Shown one piece after another: positions 51,664 to 60,699 of a stretch of DNA of 64,000 bases. A program made the position numbers and the translations under genes. Position 1 is the stretch's first letter; every line of letters starts with the position of its first letter. The notes under the pieces were generated by a model. It saw only the letters and a program-made list of their open reading frames with translations. It did no database searches and was not told the origin of the DNA. The DNA is from Arthrobacter sp. Bz4 (GTDB taxonomy: Bacteria; Actinomycetota; Actinomycetes; Actinomycetales; Micrococcaceae): positions 108,753 to 172,752 of the forward strand of contig NZ_QDAE01000007.1 of assembly GCF_003075455.1 (NCBI RefSeq), given 5' to 3'.

Positions 51664-52898
51664 CACCCACGCGTTTCGCAGTGGTGGGAGGTGGCATCGT
51701 TGGTGCCGCCGTCGCCCGCCGGTTGCTGCAGGTGCAGCCCGACGCCCACGTCACCGTGCTGGAGAAGGAACCCATCCTTGCCGGACACCAGACCGGCCGG
51801 AACTCCGGCGTCGTCCACGCCGGGCTGTACTACACGCCCGGATCGTTGAAGGCGCGGCTCTGCCGGCAGGGCGTGGACATGCTCAAGGAGTACTGCGAAG
51901 AGAAGGGCCTGCCCTACGACGAGTGCGGCAAGGTCCTCGTGGCCCGCAACCCCGTCGAGGAAGGCCGGCTCGGGGACATCATGGACCGCGCGGTCGCCAA
52001 CGGTGTGCCGGGCGTGCGCCTCATCAACAAGGACGAGCTGCTGGACCTCGAACCCCACGTCAAGGGCACCTCTGGCCTGCACTCCCCGCACACCGCGATC
52101 GTCGACTACGGCGCGATCACCCGCTCCCTCGCCAAGGACGTCGAGGACGCCGGCGGCACCGTCCACACCAACTTCGAGGTCACCGCCCTGACCGAACGCG
52201 CCGGGCAGACGGTGGTCACAGGCAAGCACCACGGCGCCGAAACGTCCGACGCCTACGACACGGTGATCGTCTGCGCCGGGCTGCAGGCCGACCGGGTGGC
52301 GAAGCTCGCCGGCGACGACGACGACCCCAAGATTGTGCCCTTCCGCGGCGAGTACTATCTGCTGCGCCCGGAACGCCGGCATCTGGTCCGCGGGCTGGTG
52401 TACCCGGTACCGGACCCCCGGTATCCCTTCCTTGGCGTACATCTGACCCCGACCACCGACGGCGAGGTGATGGTCGGTCCCAACGCAGTGCTGGCCCTCG
52501 CCCGTGAAGGCTACAAGTGGTCCACTATCTCGCCCCGCGACCTCAAGGACGCGGTGATGTACTCGGGTTTCCGGGCCTTCGCGAAGCAGCACTGGCTCAC
52601 CGGTGCCGCCGAAATGCTCGGGTCGCTGAGCAAGCGCCGGTTCGTCGCCGAAGCGCGCAAGTACGTTCCCGAGATCACCGCCGACGACGTCGTCCCCGGC
52701 CCCCGTGGCATCCGCGCCCAGGCGCTGACCCGCGACGGTTCCCTGGTGGACGATTTCCGGATCACCCGGCAGGGCTCGGTGTTGTCCGTAAGGAACGCGC
52801 CATCGCCCGCCGCCACCTCCTCGCTCGCCATCGCCGAGCACATCGTCTCGCTGGCACTCGACCGCGACTCCGACCGAAAGGACACCTCATCCCTGTGA
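51660..52898 (+). CDS. lhgO: L-2-hydroxyglutarate oxidase-like FAD enzyme
   Basis: The 412-aa protein has the FAD motif VVGGGIVGAAVARRL near its start, then NSGVVHAGLYYTPGSLKARL, SGLHSPHTAIVDYGAI and HLTPTTDGEVMVGPNAVLAL. These match LhgO/YgaF and human L2HGDH. The enzyme oxidises L-2-hydroxyglutarate to 2-oxoglutarate, passing electrons to oxygen or a quinone. The gene symbol is a family-level call. It sits in the middle of the catabolic operon, overlapping both neighbours. Confidence 0.85.
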   Translation: MTPTRFAVVGGGIVGAAVARRLLQVQPDAHVTVLEKEPILAGHQTGRNSGVVHAGLYYTPGSLKARLCRQGVDMLKEYCEEKGLPYDECGKVLVARNPVEEGRLGDIMDRAVANGVPGVRLINKDELLDLEPHVKGTSGLHSPHTAIVDYGAITRSLAKDVEDAGGTVHTNFEVTALTERAGQTVVTGKHHGAETSDAYDTVIVCAGLQADRVAKLAGDDDDPKIVPFRGEYYLLRPERRHLVRGLVYPVPDPRYPFLGVHLTPTTDGEVMVGPNAVLALAREGYKWSTISPRDLKDAVMYSGFRAFAKQHWLTGAAEMLGSLSKRRFVAEARKYVPEITADDVVPGPRGIRAQALTRDGSLVDDFRITRQGSVLSVRNAPSPAATSSLAIAEHIVSLALDRDSDRKDTSSL

Positions 52899-53827
52899 CT
52901 ACACACCCTCTGACAACTTCCCCTGTTTCCCCGCTCGCCAAAGGCCTCTGGGGCGTGCTCGCCACGCCCTTCTCCGGCAACGACTTCGCCGTCGACACCG
53001 AGTCGCTCCGCAGCGAAGTCCGCCTCTACACCGGGCTGAACGCCACCGGCATGGTGGTGCTCGGCGTGTTTGGCGAGGGCGTGTCCCTGGACACCGCCGA
53101 GCAGACCCTGATCGTGACGACCGTCGCCGAGGAAGCCGGTGACACTCCGCTGGTGGTCGGCCTGTCGGCGCGGTCGACGGCGGTCGCCGTCGAGCAGGCG
53201 CGCACCGCGGTCGCCGCCGCGGGTAGCAACCTCGGTGCGCTGATGGTGCAGGCCAATAGCGCCAACCCCGAGCTGCTCGCCGCGCATCTGACGGCGATCA
53301 ACGAGGTCATCCCAGCCGAGACCGGCGCCGGGATTGTGCTGCAGGACTATCCGGTGGCTTCGGGTGTGAAGATCAGCGCCGCACAGATTCTGAAAGTGCT
53401 GGAGCTCTGCCCGTTCATCAGCGCCGTGAAGTCCGAGGCGCCACCCACCGCCGTCCCCATCGCCGCGCTGACCGCTGCCACCACGGTGCCGGTCTTCGGC
53501 GGGCTGGGCGGGGTCGGGCTGCTCGATGAGCTGGCCGCCGGTGCGGCCGGCGCGATGACCGGGTTCTCCCACCCGGAGGGCCTGCAGGCGGCGTTGACCG
53601 CGTTCGCCGACGGCGGTTTCCCAGCCGCCCGCGCCGCGTTTGCCCCGTGGCTGCCGCTGGCGAACTTCGAGGGCCAACCCGGCATTGGACTCGCCCTCCG
53701 CAAGGAGATCCTGCGCCGCCGCGGCATCATCGCCGACGCCGCGGTACGCCCGCCGTCCCCCACGTTGCCGCCGGCACTCGCCGACATGATCGACGCCCAC
53801 CTTGATGCTGTGAAGGAGATTGCCTGA
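52895..53827 (+). CDS. Dihydrodipicolinate synthase/NAL-family aldolase
   Basis: The 310-aa protein (GTG start overlapping the previous stop as GTGA) is a class I aldolase barrel. GVFGEG near residues 57-62 replaces the usual GTTGE, Tyr152 lies in LQDYPVAS, and the Schiff-base Lys179 lies in SAVKSEAPP. The family includes 2-keto-3-deoxy-sugar-acid aldolases and dehydratases. With the IlvD/Edd dehydratase downstream, retro-aldol cleavage of a 2-keto-3-deoxy acid is plausible. Confidence 0.85.
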   Translation: MTTHPLTTSPVSPLAKGLWGVLATPFSGNDFAVDTESLRSEVRLYTGLNATGMVVLGVFGEGVSLDTAEQTLIVTTVAEEAGDTPLVVGLSARSTAVAVEQARTAVAAAGSNLGALMVQANSANPELLAAHLTAINEVIPAETGAGIVLQDYPVASGVKISAAQILKVLELCPFISAVKSEAPPTAVPIAALTAATTVPVFGGLGGVGLLDELAAGAAGAMTGFSHPEGLQAALTAFADGGFPAARAAFAPWLPLANFEGQPGIGLALRKEILRRRGIIADAAVRPPSPTLPPALADMIDAHLDAVKEIA

Positions 53828-54600
53828 TGGATACCGGACTCAAGGGGAAGAACGTGCTGGTACCGGGCGCGAGCTCGGGCATTGGCCTGGCCATTGCCCA
53901 GGCACTCGCCGGCGAGGGCGCCAACGTGGTGCTCGCCGCCCGCCGCGAGGACGTGGTGCAGGCCGAAGCCGCCAAGCTGCCCTCCGCCGTCGGGATTGCG
54001 ATGGACCTGACCGACGACGGCGCCCCCGCCGCCCTGGTCGAAGCCGCCGAGCAGGCCTTCGGCCCGATCGATGTGCTGATCCTCAACAGCGGCGGCCCAC
54101 CCCCTGGCGGTGCGGCGGATGTCAGCGACGAGCAGGCCCTGGCCGCGGTACACCAATTGCTGCTGCAGCACATGAGGCTGACCAACCTGGTGCTGCCCGG
54201 GATGCGCGAACGCGGCTGGGGCCGGATTGTCGCCGTCGGGTCCAGCGGAGTGCAGCAGCCGCTGCCCAACCTGGCGCTCTCCAACATCGGCCGGGCCGGG
54301 CTGGCTGGCTACCTCAAGACCCTGGCTGCCGAGGTGGCGGCCGACGGCGTCACCGTGAACATGGTGCTGCCCGGCCGGATCGACACGGACCGGGTGGCGT
54401 CCCTCGATGCTGCGGCAGCCAAGCGGACCGGCAGCACCCCGGACGAGGCTCGCGCCGCGTCGGAAAAGACCATTCCCGCCGGCCGGTACGGTGCGCCCGA
54501 GGAGTTCGGCGCCGTCGTCGCCTTCCTCGCCAGCGTCCCCGCCGCGTACGTGACGGGCGAACAGGTCCGCTGCGACGGCGGCCTGGTCCGCGGCTACTAG
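53827..54600 (+). CDS. Short-chain dehydrogenase/reductase
   Basis: The 257-aa protein has GASSGIGLAIAQAL near residue 14 and LNSGGPPPGGAADVS. The catalytic Tyr of the usual YxxxK is not obvious: the segment VQQPLPNLALSNIGRAGLAG has Asn/Leu at that place. This matches a known SDR subgroup (YohF-like) with a GGP motif and an altered active site. It starts in a TGATG overlap. It presumably oxidises or reduces a hydroxy acid of the pathway. Confidence 0.82.
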   Translation: MDTGLKGKNVLVPGASSGIGLAIAQALAGEGANVVLAARREDVVQAEAAKLPSAVGIAMDLTDDGAPAALVEAAEQAFGPIDVLILNSGGPPPGGAADVSDEQALAAVHQLLLQHMRLTNLVLPGMRERGWGRIVAVGSSGVQQPLPNLALSNIGRAGLAGYLKTLAAEVAADGVTVNMVLPGRIDTDRVASLDAAAAKRTGSTPDEARAASEKTIPAGRYGAPEEFGAVVAFLASVPAAYVTGEQVRCDGGLVRGY

Positions 54601-54667
54601 CCCACCCGCAATTTCCTGACTCTCTCGTTCCCTATCCTTTAACCATTGACAGAAAGAAGCGCTGACC

Positions 54668-55573
54668 ATGCATTTGGCCTCAGTACGCGAAGGCGGCGAC
54701 GAACTCGCCGCGGTGATCCACCCCGAGCGCGGCGTCGCGCTGGTCCGTGACCTCATCCCGGGCTTCACCGGCGACCTGTTGGAGCTGCTGGCCACCGATT
54801 CGCTGGCAAAGCTGGAGTCGTTCGCCGACTCAGCGGACACCGACGTCTTCCGGGACCGCGACACGGTGACATTCGGCGCCCCGTACCGGCATCCGCGGAT
54901 GCTGTGGGGCATTGGCCTGAACTACGTCGAGCACGCCTCGGATCTGTCCGAGGGGGTCCCGGACGAGCCGGCGTCGTTCATCAAGGGCGATCACACCATC
55001 ATCGGTCCGGGCGAAAACATCACCATCCCGCACCAGAGTGTGCGCACCACGGCCGAGGCGGAACTGGGGCTCGTGATCGGCAGCTACTGCCGTGACGTGG
55101 AGCCGGAGGACGCGCTGTCCTATGTGGCCGGCGTCGTCACCCTGCTGGACCAGACCGCCGAGGACATCCTGGAGAAGAATCCCCGGTTCCTCACCCGGTC
55201 CAAGAACTTTCCCGGCTTCTTCTCCTTCGGGCCGGAGATCGTGCCGCTGTCGGAGGTGGCCGACGACGCCGGGTCGCTGGCCGCCGTCGAGGTGTCCACC
55301 GTGATCAACGGCAAGGTGCACCGCAGCAATGTGGTCGGCAACATGAGGTACTCCCCCGAGTACCTGGTCAGTTTCCACAGCAAGGTGATGCCGCTCTACC
55401 CGGGGGACATCATCTCCACCGGCACACCGGGCGCCGTGCACATCAGGGCGGGTGACGTGGCGGAATGCCGCATCCCCGGCGTCGGGGTGCTCAGCAACCC
55501 GGTGGTCGACCAGACAACCAGTGTTGGTCAAGAAGACAGTGCTCATCAGGAAGGCAGTGGCGTCAGTGAGTGA
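54668..55573 (+). CDS. Fumarylacetoacetate hydrolase-family protein
   Basis: The 301-aa protein has the FAH fold motifs LWGIGLNYVEHASDLSEG, TTAEAELGLVIGSYCRDVEP (metal-binding Glu residues) and VKNF-like SKNFPGFFSFGPEIV. The family includes acylpyruvases and 2,4-diketo-3-deoxy-acid hydrolases that split a C-C bond to yield pyruvate. It is preceded by a 67-base gap, the largest within the operon, with AAGAAG upstream of its start. Confidence 0.9.
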   Translation: MHLASVREGGDELAAVIHPERGVALVRDLIPGFTGDLLELLATDSLAKLESFADSADTDVFRDRDTVTFGAPYRHPRMLWGIGLNYVEHASDLSEGVPDEPASFIKGDHTIIGPGENITIPHQSVRTTAEAELGLVIGSYCRDVEPEDALSYVAGVVTLLDQTAEDILEKNPRFLTRSKNFPGFFSFGPEIVPLSEVADDAGSLAAVEVSTVINGKVHRSNVVGNMRYSPEYLVSFHSKVMPLYPGDIISTGTPGAVHIRAGDVAECRIPGVGVLSNPVVDQTTSVGQEDSAHQEGSGVSE

Positions 55574-56792
55574 CACCCCCGACGACGGATTACCGGCCGG
55601 CCCCCTGGACGGCATCAAGGTGGCCGACTTTTCCAGGGTGCTCGCGGGACCGTTTGCCTCGATGATGCTGGCCGATTTCGGGGCCGATGTGATCAAGGTG
55701 GAAAGCCCGTCCGGCGATGACACCCGCAGCTGGACGCCGCCGGTGGACGAGTACGGCGTGGGCACCTATTTTTCCAGCGTGAACCGCAACAAGCGTTCGG
55801 TGGTGTGCGACCTGACCACGCCCGAGGGGCAGGCGGCGGCGCTGGAGATCGCGTTGACGGCCGACGTCGTGATCGAGAACTTCCGTCCCGGCATCATGGA
55901 GCGGTTCGGGCTGGATTACGAGTCCCTCATGGACCGGCGGCCGGACCTGATCTACTGCTCCATCACCGGGTTCGGCAGCACCGCCGGTGCGCACCTGCCG
56001 GGCTATGACCTGCTGGTGCAGGCCGTCGGCGGACTGATGAGCGTCACCGGCGGGCTCGATTCCGAGCCCAGCAAGGTGGGCGTGGCCCTGGTGGATGTGG
56101 TGACCGGGCAGAACGCCGTCGTCGGGATCCTCGCCGCGCTGCGGTCGCTGGAGCAGACCGGGGTGGGACAGCGGGTGGATGTGAACCTGTTGTCGTCGCT
56201 GCTGTCGGGGCTGGTGAACCAGGCGTCGAGCACGCTGGCCACCGGTGAATCCCCGCAGCGGATGGGCAACGCGCACCCGAGCATCGCGCCGTACGAGACG
56301 TTGCGGACCGCCGATGGCCCGCTGGCCGTGGCCGTCGGGACCGACAAGCAGTTCGCCGGGCTGGTCCGGGTGCTCGGTGTGCCCGAGCTTTCCAGCGATG
56401 AACGGTTTGCGGGAAATTCGAACCGGGTGGCCAACCGGGTGGTGTTGAAGTCCCAGCTGGAAGAGCAGCTGGGCTCCAGGTCCGCCGCCGAGTGGTCGGA
56501 GCTGCTCAGCGTCGCCGGTGTGCCCGCGGGGAAGGTGAACTCGATTGTTGAGGCGCTGGAACTGGCGGACACGCTGGGTCTCGCCCCCGTCGTCGAGATC
56601 GCCAATGCTGACGGGTCGCGGACCAGCCAGCAGGTCGCCAACCCCATCCACCTCTCCGGGACCCCCGCCCGGTACCGCGCCCGCCGCCCCTACTCGGCGA
56701 GCACAATGGTGCCGCCTTTGACCTCCCCGCCGTTCCAGCGTTGCAACACCTACAGTGAAAGCAGGATCCCCAGTGACTTCCTCAACCGTTGA
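55566..56792 (+). CDS. CaiB/BaiF-family CoA-transferase, C-terminal frameshift
   Basis: The protein starts at GTG 55566, overlapping the FAH stop by 8 bases. It has DFSRVLAGPFASMMLADFGA, CSITGFGSTAGAHLPGYD with catalytic Asp148, and LVQAVGGLMSVTG. Family members move CoA between dicarboxylates, as in glutarate/succinyl-CoA transfer. Past about residue 372 the frame is wrong: one extra C at 56679-56682 would give RAPPPLLGEHNGAAFDLPAV and a stop at 56758. As it stands it has a garbled 37-residue tail. Confidence 0.88.
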   Translation: MSDTPDDGLPAGPLDGIKVADFSRVLAGPFASMMLADFGADVIKVESPSGDDTRSWTPPVDEYGVGTYFSSVNRNKRSVVCDLTTPEGQAAALEIALTADVVIENFRPGIMERFGLDYESLMDRRPDLIYCSITGFGSTAGAHLPGYDLLVQAVGGLMSVTGGLDSEPSKVGVALVDVVTGQNAVVGILAALRSLEQTGVGQRVDVNLLSSLLSGLVNQASSTLATGESPQRMGNAHPSIAPYETLRTADGPLAVAVGTDKQFAGLVRVLGVPELSSDERFAGNSNRVANRVVLKSQLEEQLGSRSAAEWSELLSVAGVPAGKVNSIVEALELADTLGLAPVVEIANADGSRTSQQVANPIHLSGTPARYRARRPYSASTMVPPLTSPPFQRCNTYSESRIPSDFLNR

Positions 56793-57963
56793 AAGCAGCA
56801 CCATGACTGACATGTCAGACCTGATCGGTATTGAAGGCCTCCTCTCCCCCGAGGAAATCAGCCTGCGGGACACCGTGCGGTCCTTCGTTGACAGCGAGAT
56901 CAAGCCGAACATCGCCCAGTGGTACGACGACGCCGTCTTCCCGATGGAAATCGTGCCGCAGATGGCCGAGCTGGGCCTGCTCGGCATGCACATCAAGGGC
57001 TACGGCTGCCCTGGTAAGTCCTCGGTGGAGTATGGGTTGGCCGCGATGGAGTTGGAGGCCGGCGATTCGGGTCTGCGGACCTTCGTGTCGGTGCAGGGTT
57101 CGCTGGCTATGAGCGCCATCTACAAGCACGGCTCGGAGGAGCAGAAGACCGAGTGGCTGCCGCAGATGGCTGCCGGGACCGCGATCGGTGCGTTCGGGTT
57201 GACCGAGCCGACTGCCGGGTCCGACCCCGGCGCCATGCAGACCTTCGCGAAGCGCGACGGGTCGGACTGGATCCTCAACGGTGCCAAGCGCTGGATCGGC
57301 CTGGCCTCGGTGGCGAAGCTCGCCATCATCTGGGCGATGACCGACGACGGCGTCCGCGGCTTCGTGGTGCCCACCGACAGCCCGGGGTTCGTGGCAACCC
57401 CGATCAAGCAGAAACTCTCCATGCGGGCGTCCATCCAGTGCGACATCACCCTGACAGACATCCGGTTGCCGGAGAGCGCGATGCTCCCGAACGCCAAGGG
57501 GCTGCGTGGCCCGTTCGAGTGCCTGAACGAGGCGCGCTATGGCATCATCTGGGGCGCTATGGGTGCGGCCCGGGACAGCTACCTCACCGCTCTGGCCTAC
57601 TCGCAGGAGCGTCTGCAGTTCGGGAAGCCACTGTCCGGTTACCAGCTGACGCAGGAGAAGCTGGTGAACATGGCGCTGGAGATCAACAAGGGCACGCTGC
57701 TCGCCCTGCAGCTCGGCCGGTTGAAGGACGCCGGGACCCTGCAGCCGTACCAGATCTCGGTGGGCAAGCTGAACAACTGTCGCGAGGCGATTGCGATCTG
57801 CCGTGAGGCGCGGGCGATGCTCGGCGGCAACGGTGTCACCCTGGATTACTCGCCGCTGCGGCACGCGAACAACCTGGAGAGCGTCAGGACCTATGAGGGT
57901 ACCGACGAGGTCCACACCCTGATCCTGGGCAACCACATCACCGGCGTCCCCGCGTTCCGGTGA
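56773..57963 (+). CDS. Glutaryl-CoA dehydrogenase-like acyl-CoA dehydrogenase
   Basis: The 396-aa enzyme (GTG start at 56773, GCAGGA upstream) has catalytic Glu375 in TYEGTDEVHTLILG. It matches glutaryl-CoA dehydrogenase across RTFVSVQGSLAM, KLSMRASIQCDI and LNEARYGIIWGAMGA. Arg102 in DSGLRTF and Glu95 align with the GCDH residues around the substrate carboxylate. Likely substrates are glutaryl-CoA or a hydroxylated relative, giving crotonyl-CoA and CO2. It adjoins the CoA-transferase and overlaps the dehydratase by 4 bases. Confidence 0.9.
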   Translation: MTSSTVESSTMTDMSDLIGIEGLLSPEEISLRDTVRSFVDSEIKPNIAQWYDDAVFPMEIVPQMAELGLLGMHIKGYGCPGKSSVEYGLAAMELEAGDSGLRTFVSVQGSLAMSAIYKHGSEEQKTEWLPQMAAGTAIGAFGLTEPTAGSDPGAMQTFAKRDGSDWILNGAKRWIGLASVAKLAIIWAMTDDGVRGFVVPTDSPGFVATPIKQKLSMRASIQCDITLTDIRLPESAMLPNAKGLRGPFECLNEARYGIIWGAMGAARDSYLTALAYSQERLQFGKPLSGYQLTQEKLVNMALEINKGTLLALQLGRLKDAGTLQPYQISVGKLNNCREAIAICREARAMLGGNGVTLDYSPLRHANNLESVRTYEGTDEVHTLILGNHITGVPAFR

Positions 57964-59693
57964 GCGAAGCCGCTGCCCGTGCTTCTTCAGCTTCCGGCGG
58001 TAGTTCCGCCACCGGCATCCGCAAGGGCCTGACCAACTACGGGGACGCCGAGTTCTCGTTGTTCCTGCGGAAGGCGTTCATCAAGGGTGCCGGGTATTCC
58101 GACGACGCCCTGGACCGGCCGGTGATCGGGATCATCAACACGGGCAGCGGGTTCAATCCGTGCCACGGCAACATGCCGGCGCTGCTGGAGGCGGTGAAGC
58201 GTGGGGTGATGCTCGCCGGTGGGTTGCCGGTGGACTTCCCCACCATCTCCATCCACGAGAGCTTTTCGCAGCCGACCAGCATGTTCCTGCGGAACCTGAT
58301 GTCGATGGACACGGAGGAAATGATCCGCGCGCAGCCGATGGACGCCGTGGTGCTGATCGGCGGCTGCGACAAGACCGTGCCAGCCCAGCTGATGGGTGCT
58401 GCCTCGGCGGGGGTGCCAGCGATTTCGCTGGTGACCGGATCGATGCTGACCGGCGGCTACCGGGGCGAACGGGTGGGCGCGTGCACCGACTGTCGCGCGT
58501 TCTGGGGCAAGTTTCGTGGCGGAGAGATTTCCAAACCAGAGATCGACGACGTGAACTCGCGTCTGGTCGGCAGCGTTGGCACCTGCTCCGTGATGGGGAC
58601 GGCAAGCACCATGGCCTGCCTGACGGAGGCGATGGGGATTGCGATGCCGGGTTCGGCGTCTGCTCCTGCGGTCACGGCCGACCGGGTGCGGATCGCCGAG
58701 GCAACCGGGACGCAGGCTGTTGCCCTGGCCGCGGCCGGGACGAAGATGGACACGATCCTGACCCAGGAGGCGTTCGAGAATGGGCTGCGGGTGCTGCTCG
58801 CCATCGGCGGCTCCACCAACGCGATCATTCACCTGACCGCGGTTGCCGGTCGGTTGGGGATCCGGTTGTCACTGGAACAGTTGGACCGGATGAGCACGGA
58901 GACCCCGGTACTGGTGGATCTGAAGCCGTCCGGGAAGTATTACATGGAAGACTTCCATCGTGCCGGTGGCGTTCCCGCCGTCTTGCGGGAACTGGGTTCA
59001 CTGATCCACCGGGACGTTCCGACCGTAACCGGCCGGACGCTGGGTGAGGAGATTGACGACGCCGGTCCGGGTTTCCCGCAGGACATCATCCGGCCGCTCT
59101 CCAATCCCGTGTATCCGGAAGGAAGCCTTGCGTTCCTTCGCGGGAATCTGGCGCCGGGCGGGGCAATCATCAAGCAGGCAGCCGTGTCGCCTGCGCTGCT
59201 GGAGCACACCGGCCCCGCTGTGGTGTTTGAGAATACGGCAGACCTGGCGGCGCGGATCGACGATCCCGATCTCGACGTCACCGCCGATTCTGTGTTGGTG
59301 CTGAAGAACATCGGTCCGGTCGGCGCACCAGGGATGCCCGAGGCCGGATATCTACCGATCCCGAAGAAGCTTGCCTCGCAGGGCGTGCGCGACATGGTGA
59401 GAATCTCGGACGGCCGGATGTCCGGCACCGCCGCCGGCGCAGTGGTACTGCACGTGACCCCAGAGTCAGCGGTCGGCGGACCCCTGCGGCTGGTGCAGAC
59501 AGGCGACACGATCACCTTGAGTGTGAGCCGTCGGCTGATCCAGTTGGAGGTGTCCGATGCGGAACTGGCGCAGCGTGAAGAAGTGATGGGACCGGCAGCA
59601 CCGGTGGTTCCGGAACGTGGCTACCGGAAGCTGTTCGTCACCGAGGTCACCCAGGCGGACGAGGGCTGCGACTTCCGCTTCCTGCAGGGCTAG
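57960..59693 (+). CDS. IlvD/Edd-family sugar-acid dehydratase
   Basis: The 577-aa protein has Fe-S cysteines Cys68 (NPCHGN), Cys136 (GGCDKTV) and Cys209 (GTCSVMG). Their spacing of 68 and 73 residues equals that of Cys59, Cys127 and Cys200 in the Rhizobium L-arabinonate dehydratase, as I recall it. It therefore fits the [2Fe-2S] pentonate/aldonate dehydratase group better than branched-chain IlvD. It would turn a 2,3-dihydroxy acid into a 2-keto-3-deoxy acid. It is the last gene of the operon. Confidence 0.9.
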   Translation: MSEAAARASSASGGSSATGIRKGLTNYGDAEFSLFLRKAFIKGAGYSDDALDRPVIGIINTGSGFNPCHGNMPALLEAVKRGVMLAGGLPVDFPTISIHESFSQPTSMFLRNLMSMDTEEMIRAQPMDAVVLIGGCDKTVPAQLMGAASAGVPAISLVTGSMLTGGYRGERVGACTDCRAFWGKFRGGEISKPEIDDVNSRLVGSVGTCSVMGTASTMACLTEAMGIAMPGSASAPAVTADRVRIAEATGTQAVALAAAGTKMDTILTQEAFENGLRVLLAIGGSTNAIIHLTAVAGRLGIRLSLEQLDRMSTETPVLVDLKPSGKYYMEDFHRAGGVPAVLRELGSLIHRDVPTVTGRTLGEEIDDAGPGFPQDIIRPLSNPVYPEGSLAFLRGNLAPGGAIIKQAAVSPALLEHTGPAVVFENTADLAARIDDPDLDVTADSVLVLKNIGPVGAPGMPEAGYLPIPKKLASQGVRDMVRISDGRMSGTAAGAVVLHVTPESAVGGPLRLVQTGDTITLSVSRRLIQLEVSDAELAQREEVMGPAAPVVPERGYRKLFVTEVTQADEGCDFRFLQG

Positions 59694-59800
59694 TTGGCCA
59701 GTGGCTGGCGACTTGTCCGGTTACAGAGAATCTCCAAGCCTTGTTGCCAGTCCACCGACGCCCTACCCTAATCTCAGGTCACAGATTCCTAGGAGCCCTC

Positions 59801-60604
59801 ATGAACGACATCCTTCCCGGCAGCCCAACCCGAGTGTGGACGTTCGTCTCAGGAGACTCCGCCCGCCAGGTAATCACCTGTGGGGCTGCTGCGGCGCAGG
59901 TCCTCTTACCCACGTTGTACGGTCCGCGCTTCAGGGGTGAAAACGCTCCGCCCAACGTGATCCAGCCAGCGCCCTACACCTTCACCGTCTGGTTTCCTAT
60001 CTTCGCCTCCTCCATCGCCTACGCGGCCCACCAGGCACGCGGCCCGGCCAGCACCCGGGACATCTGGCGGGCAGCCGGGTGGCCCCTCGCTGGCGCGTTC
60101 GCCGCCACCGGCATCTGGGCGCCGCTGGTGCGATCCGGCAAGTTCTGGACCGGCCAAGGAGCGTTGGTGGCGATCGCTGTGCTCGCAGAGACGGGACGTC
60201 GCCGAATCGCTCAGGCCGAACTTAGGGGCGAGTTGAGTGCGGCCGAGATCATGGCGGCCGCCCCGGCAGCGGGAATGCTTGCGGCCTGGGGGCAGGCAGC
60301 CTGTGGAGTGAACCTGGCCGCCATCCTCGTCAGCAACCGTATTGTTCCCGCCGGGCCAAAAGCCGCTACGGCGGGAGCCGCCCTTCTCGCAGGGCTCGGT
60401 GTACTTGGCACCAGGGCTGCCCTTGCACCGGAGCACACAAGCATCTCCTCCCGTTTTTACACCGGCACCCTTCTCTGGGCATTCGCAGGTGTGATCATTG
60501 GCCAACGTCGACGCTCCTGGTCCGCAGCCGCAACAGCGGCCGGCGCTGCCACCGCGATCCTCGCCGTCACGGCACGCAACCGTTCGGAACCCTCTTCGAG
60601 CTGA
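59801..60604 (+). CDS. TspO/MBR-like integral membrane protein
   Basis: The 267-aa protein (ATG 59801 after AGGAG) has seven or so helices. APYTFTVWFPIFASSIAYAA early resembles the P-W-x-F/Y-x-W entry motif of tryptophan-rich sensory protein relatives. Later segments such as WPLAGAFAATGIWAPLVRSG support a membrane protein. The family call is tentative and no ligand can be inferred. It is separate from the catabolic operon, with a 107-base gap. Confidence 0.65.
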   Translation: MNDILPGSPTRVWTFVSGDSARQVITCGAAAAQVLLPTLYGPRFRGENAPPNVIQPAPYTFTVWFPIFASSIAYAAHQARGPASTRDIWRAAGWPLAGAFAATGIWAPLVRSGKFWTGQGALVAIAVLAETGRRRIAQAELRGELSAAEIMAAAPAAGMLAAWGQAACGVNLAAILVSNRIVPAGPKAATAGAALLAGLGVLGTRAALAPEHTSISSRFYTGTLLWAFAGVIIGQRRRSWSAAATAAGAATAILAVTARNRSEPSSS

Positions 60605-60699
60605 CAGGTGGTCCCGGGGCTGTGCTCAAACGGCTCACCGCGGGGCAGTAGCCGATCCCCTACCTCAAGCAATGTTGCTTGAGTCTGTGGTTGTGCTCG

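Noticed and set aside
51348..52841. 497-aa open frame opposite the lhgO-like gene
   Set aside because: Antisense shadow; it spans two genes that have strong family matches.
55590..56996. 468-aa open frame on the minus strand opposite the CoA-transferase
   Set aside because: His/Arg/Gly-rich antisense translation of a real gene, with no motifs or ribosome binding site.
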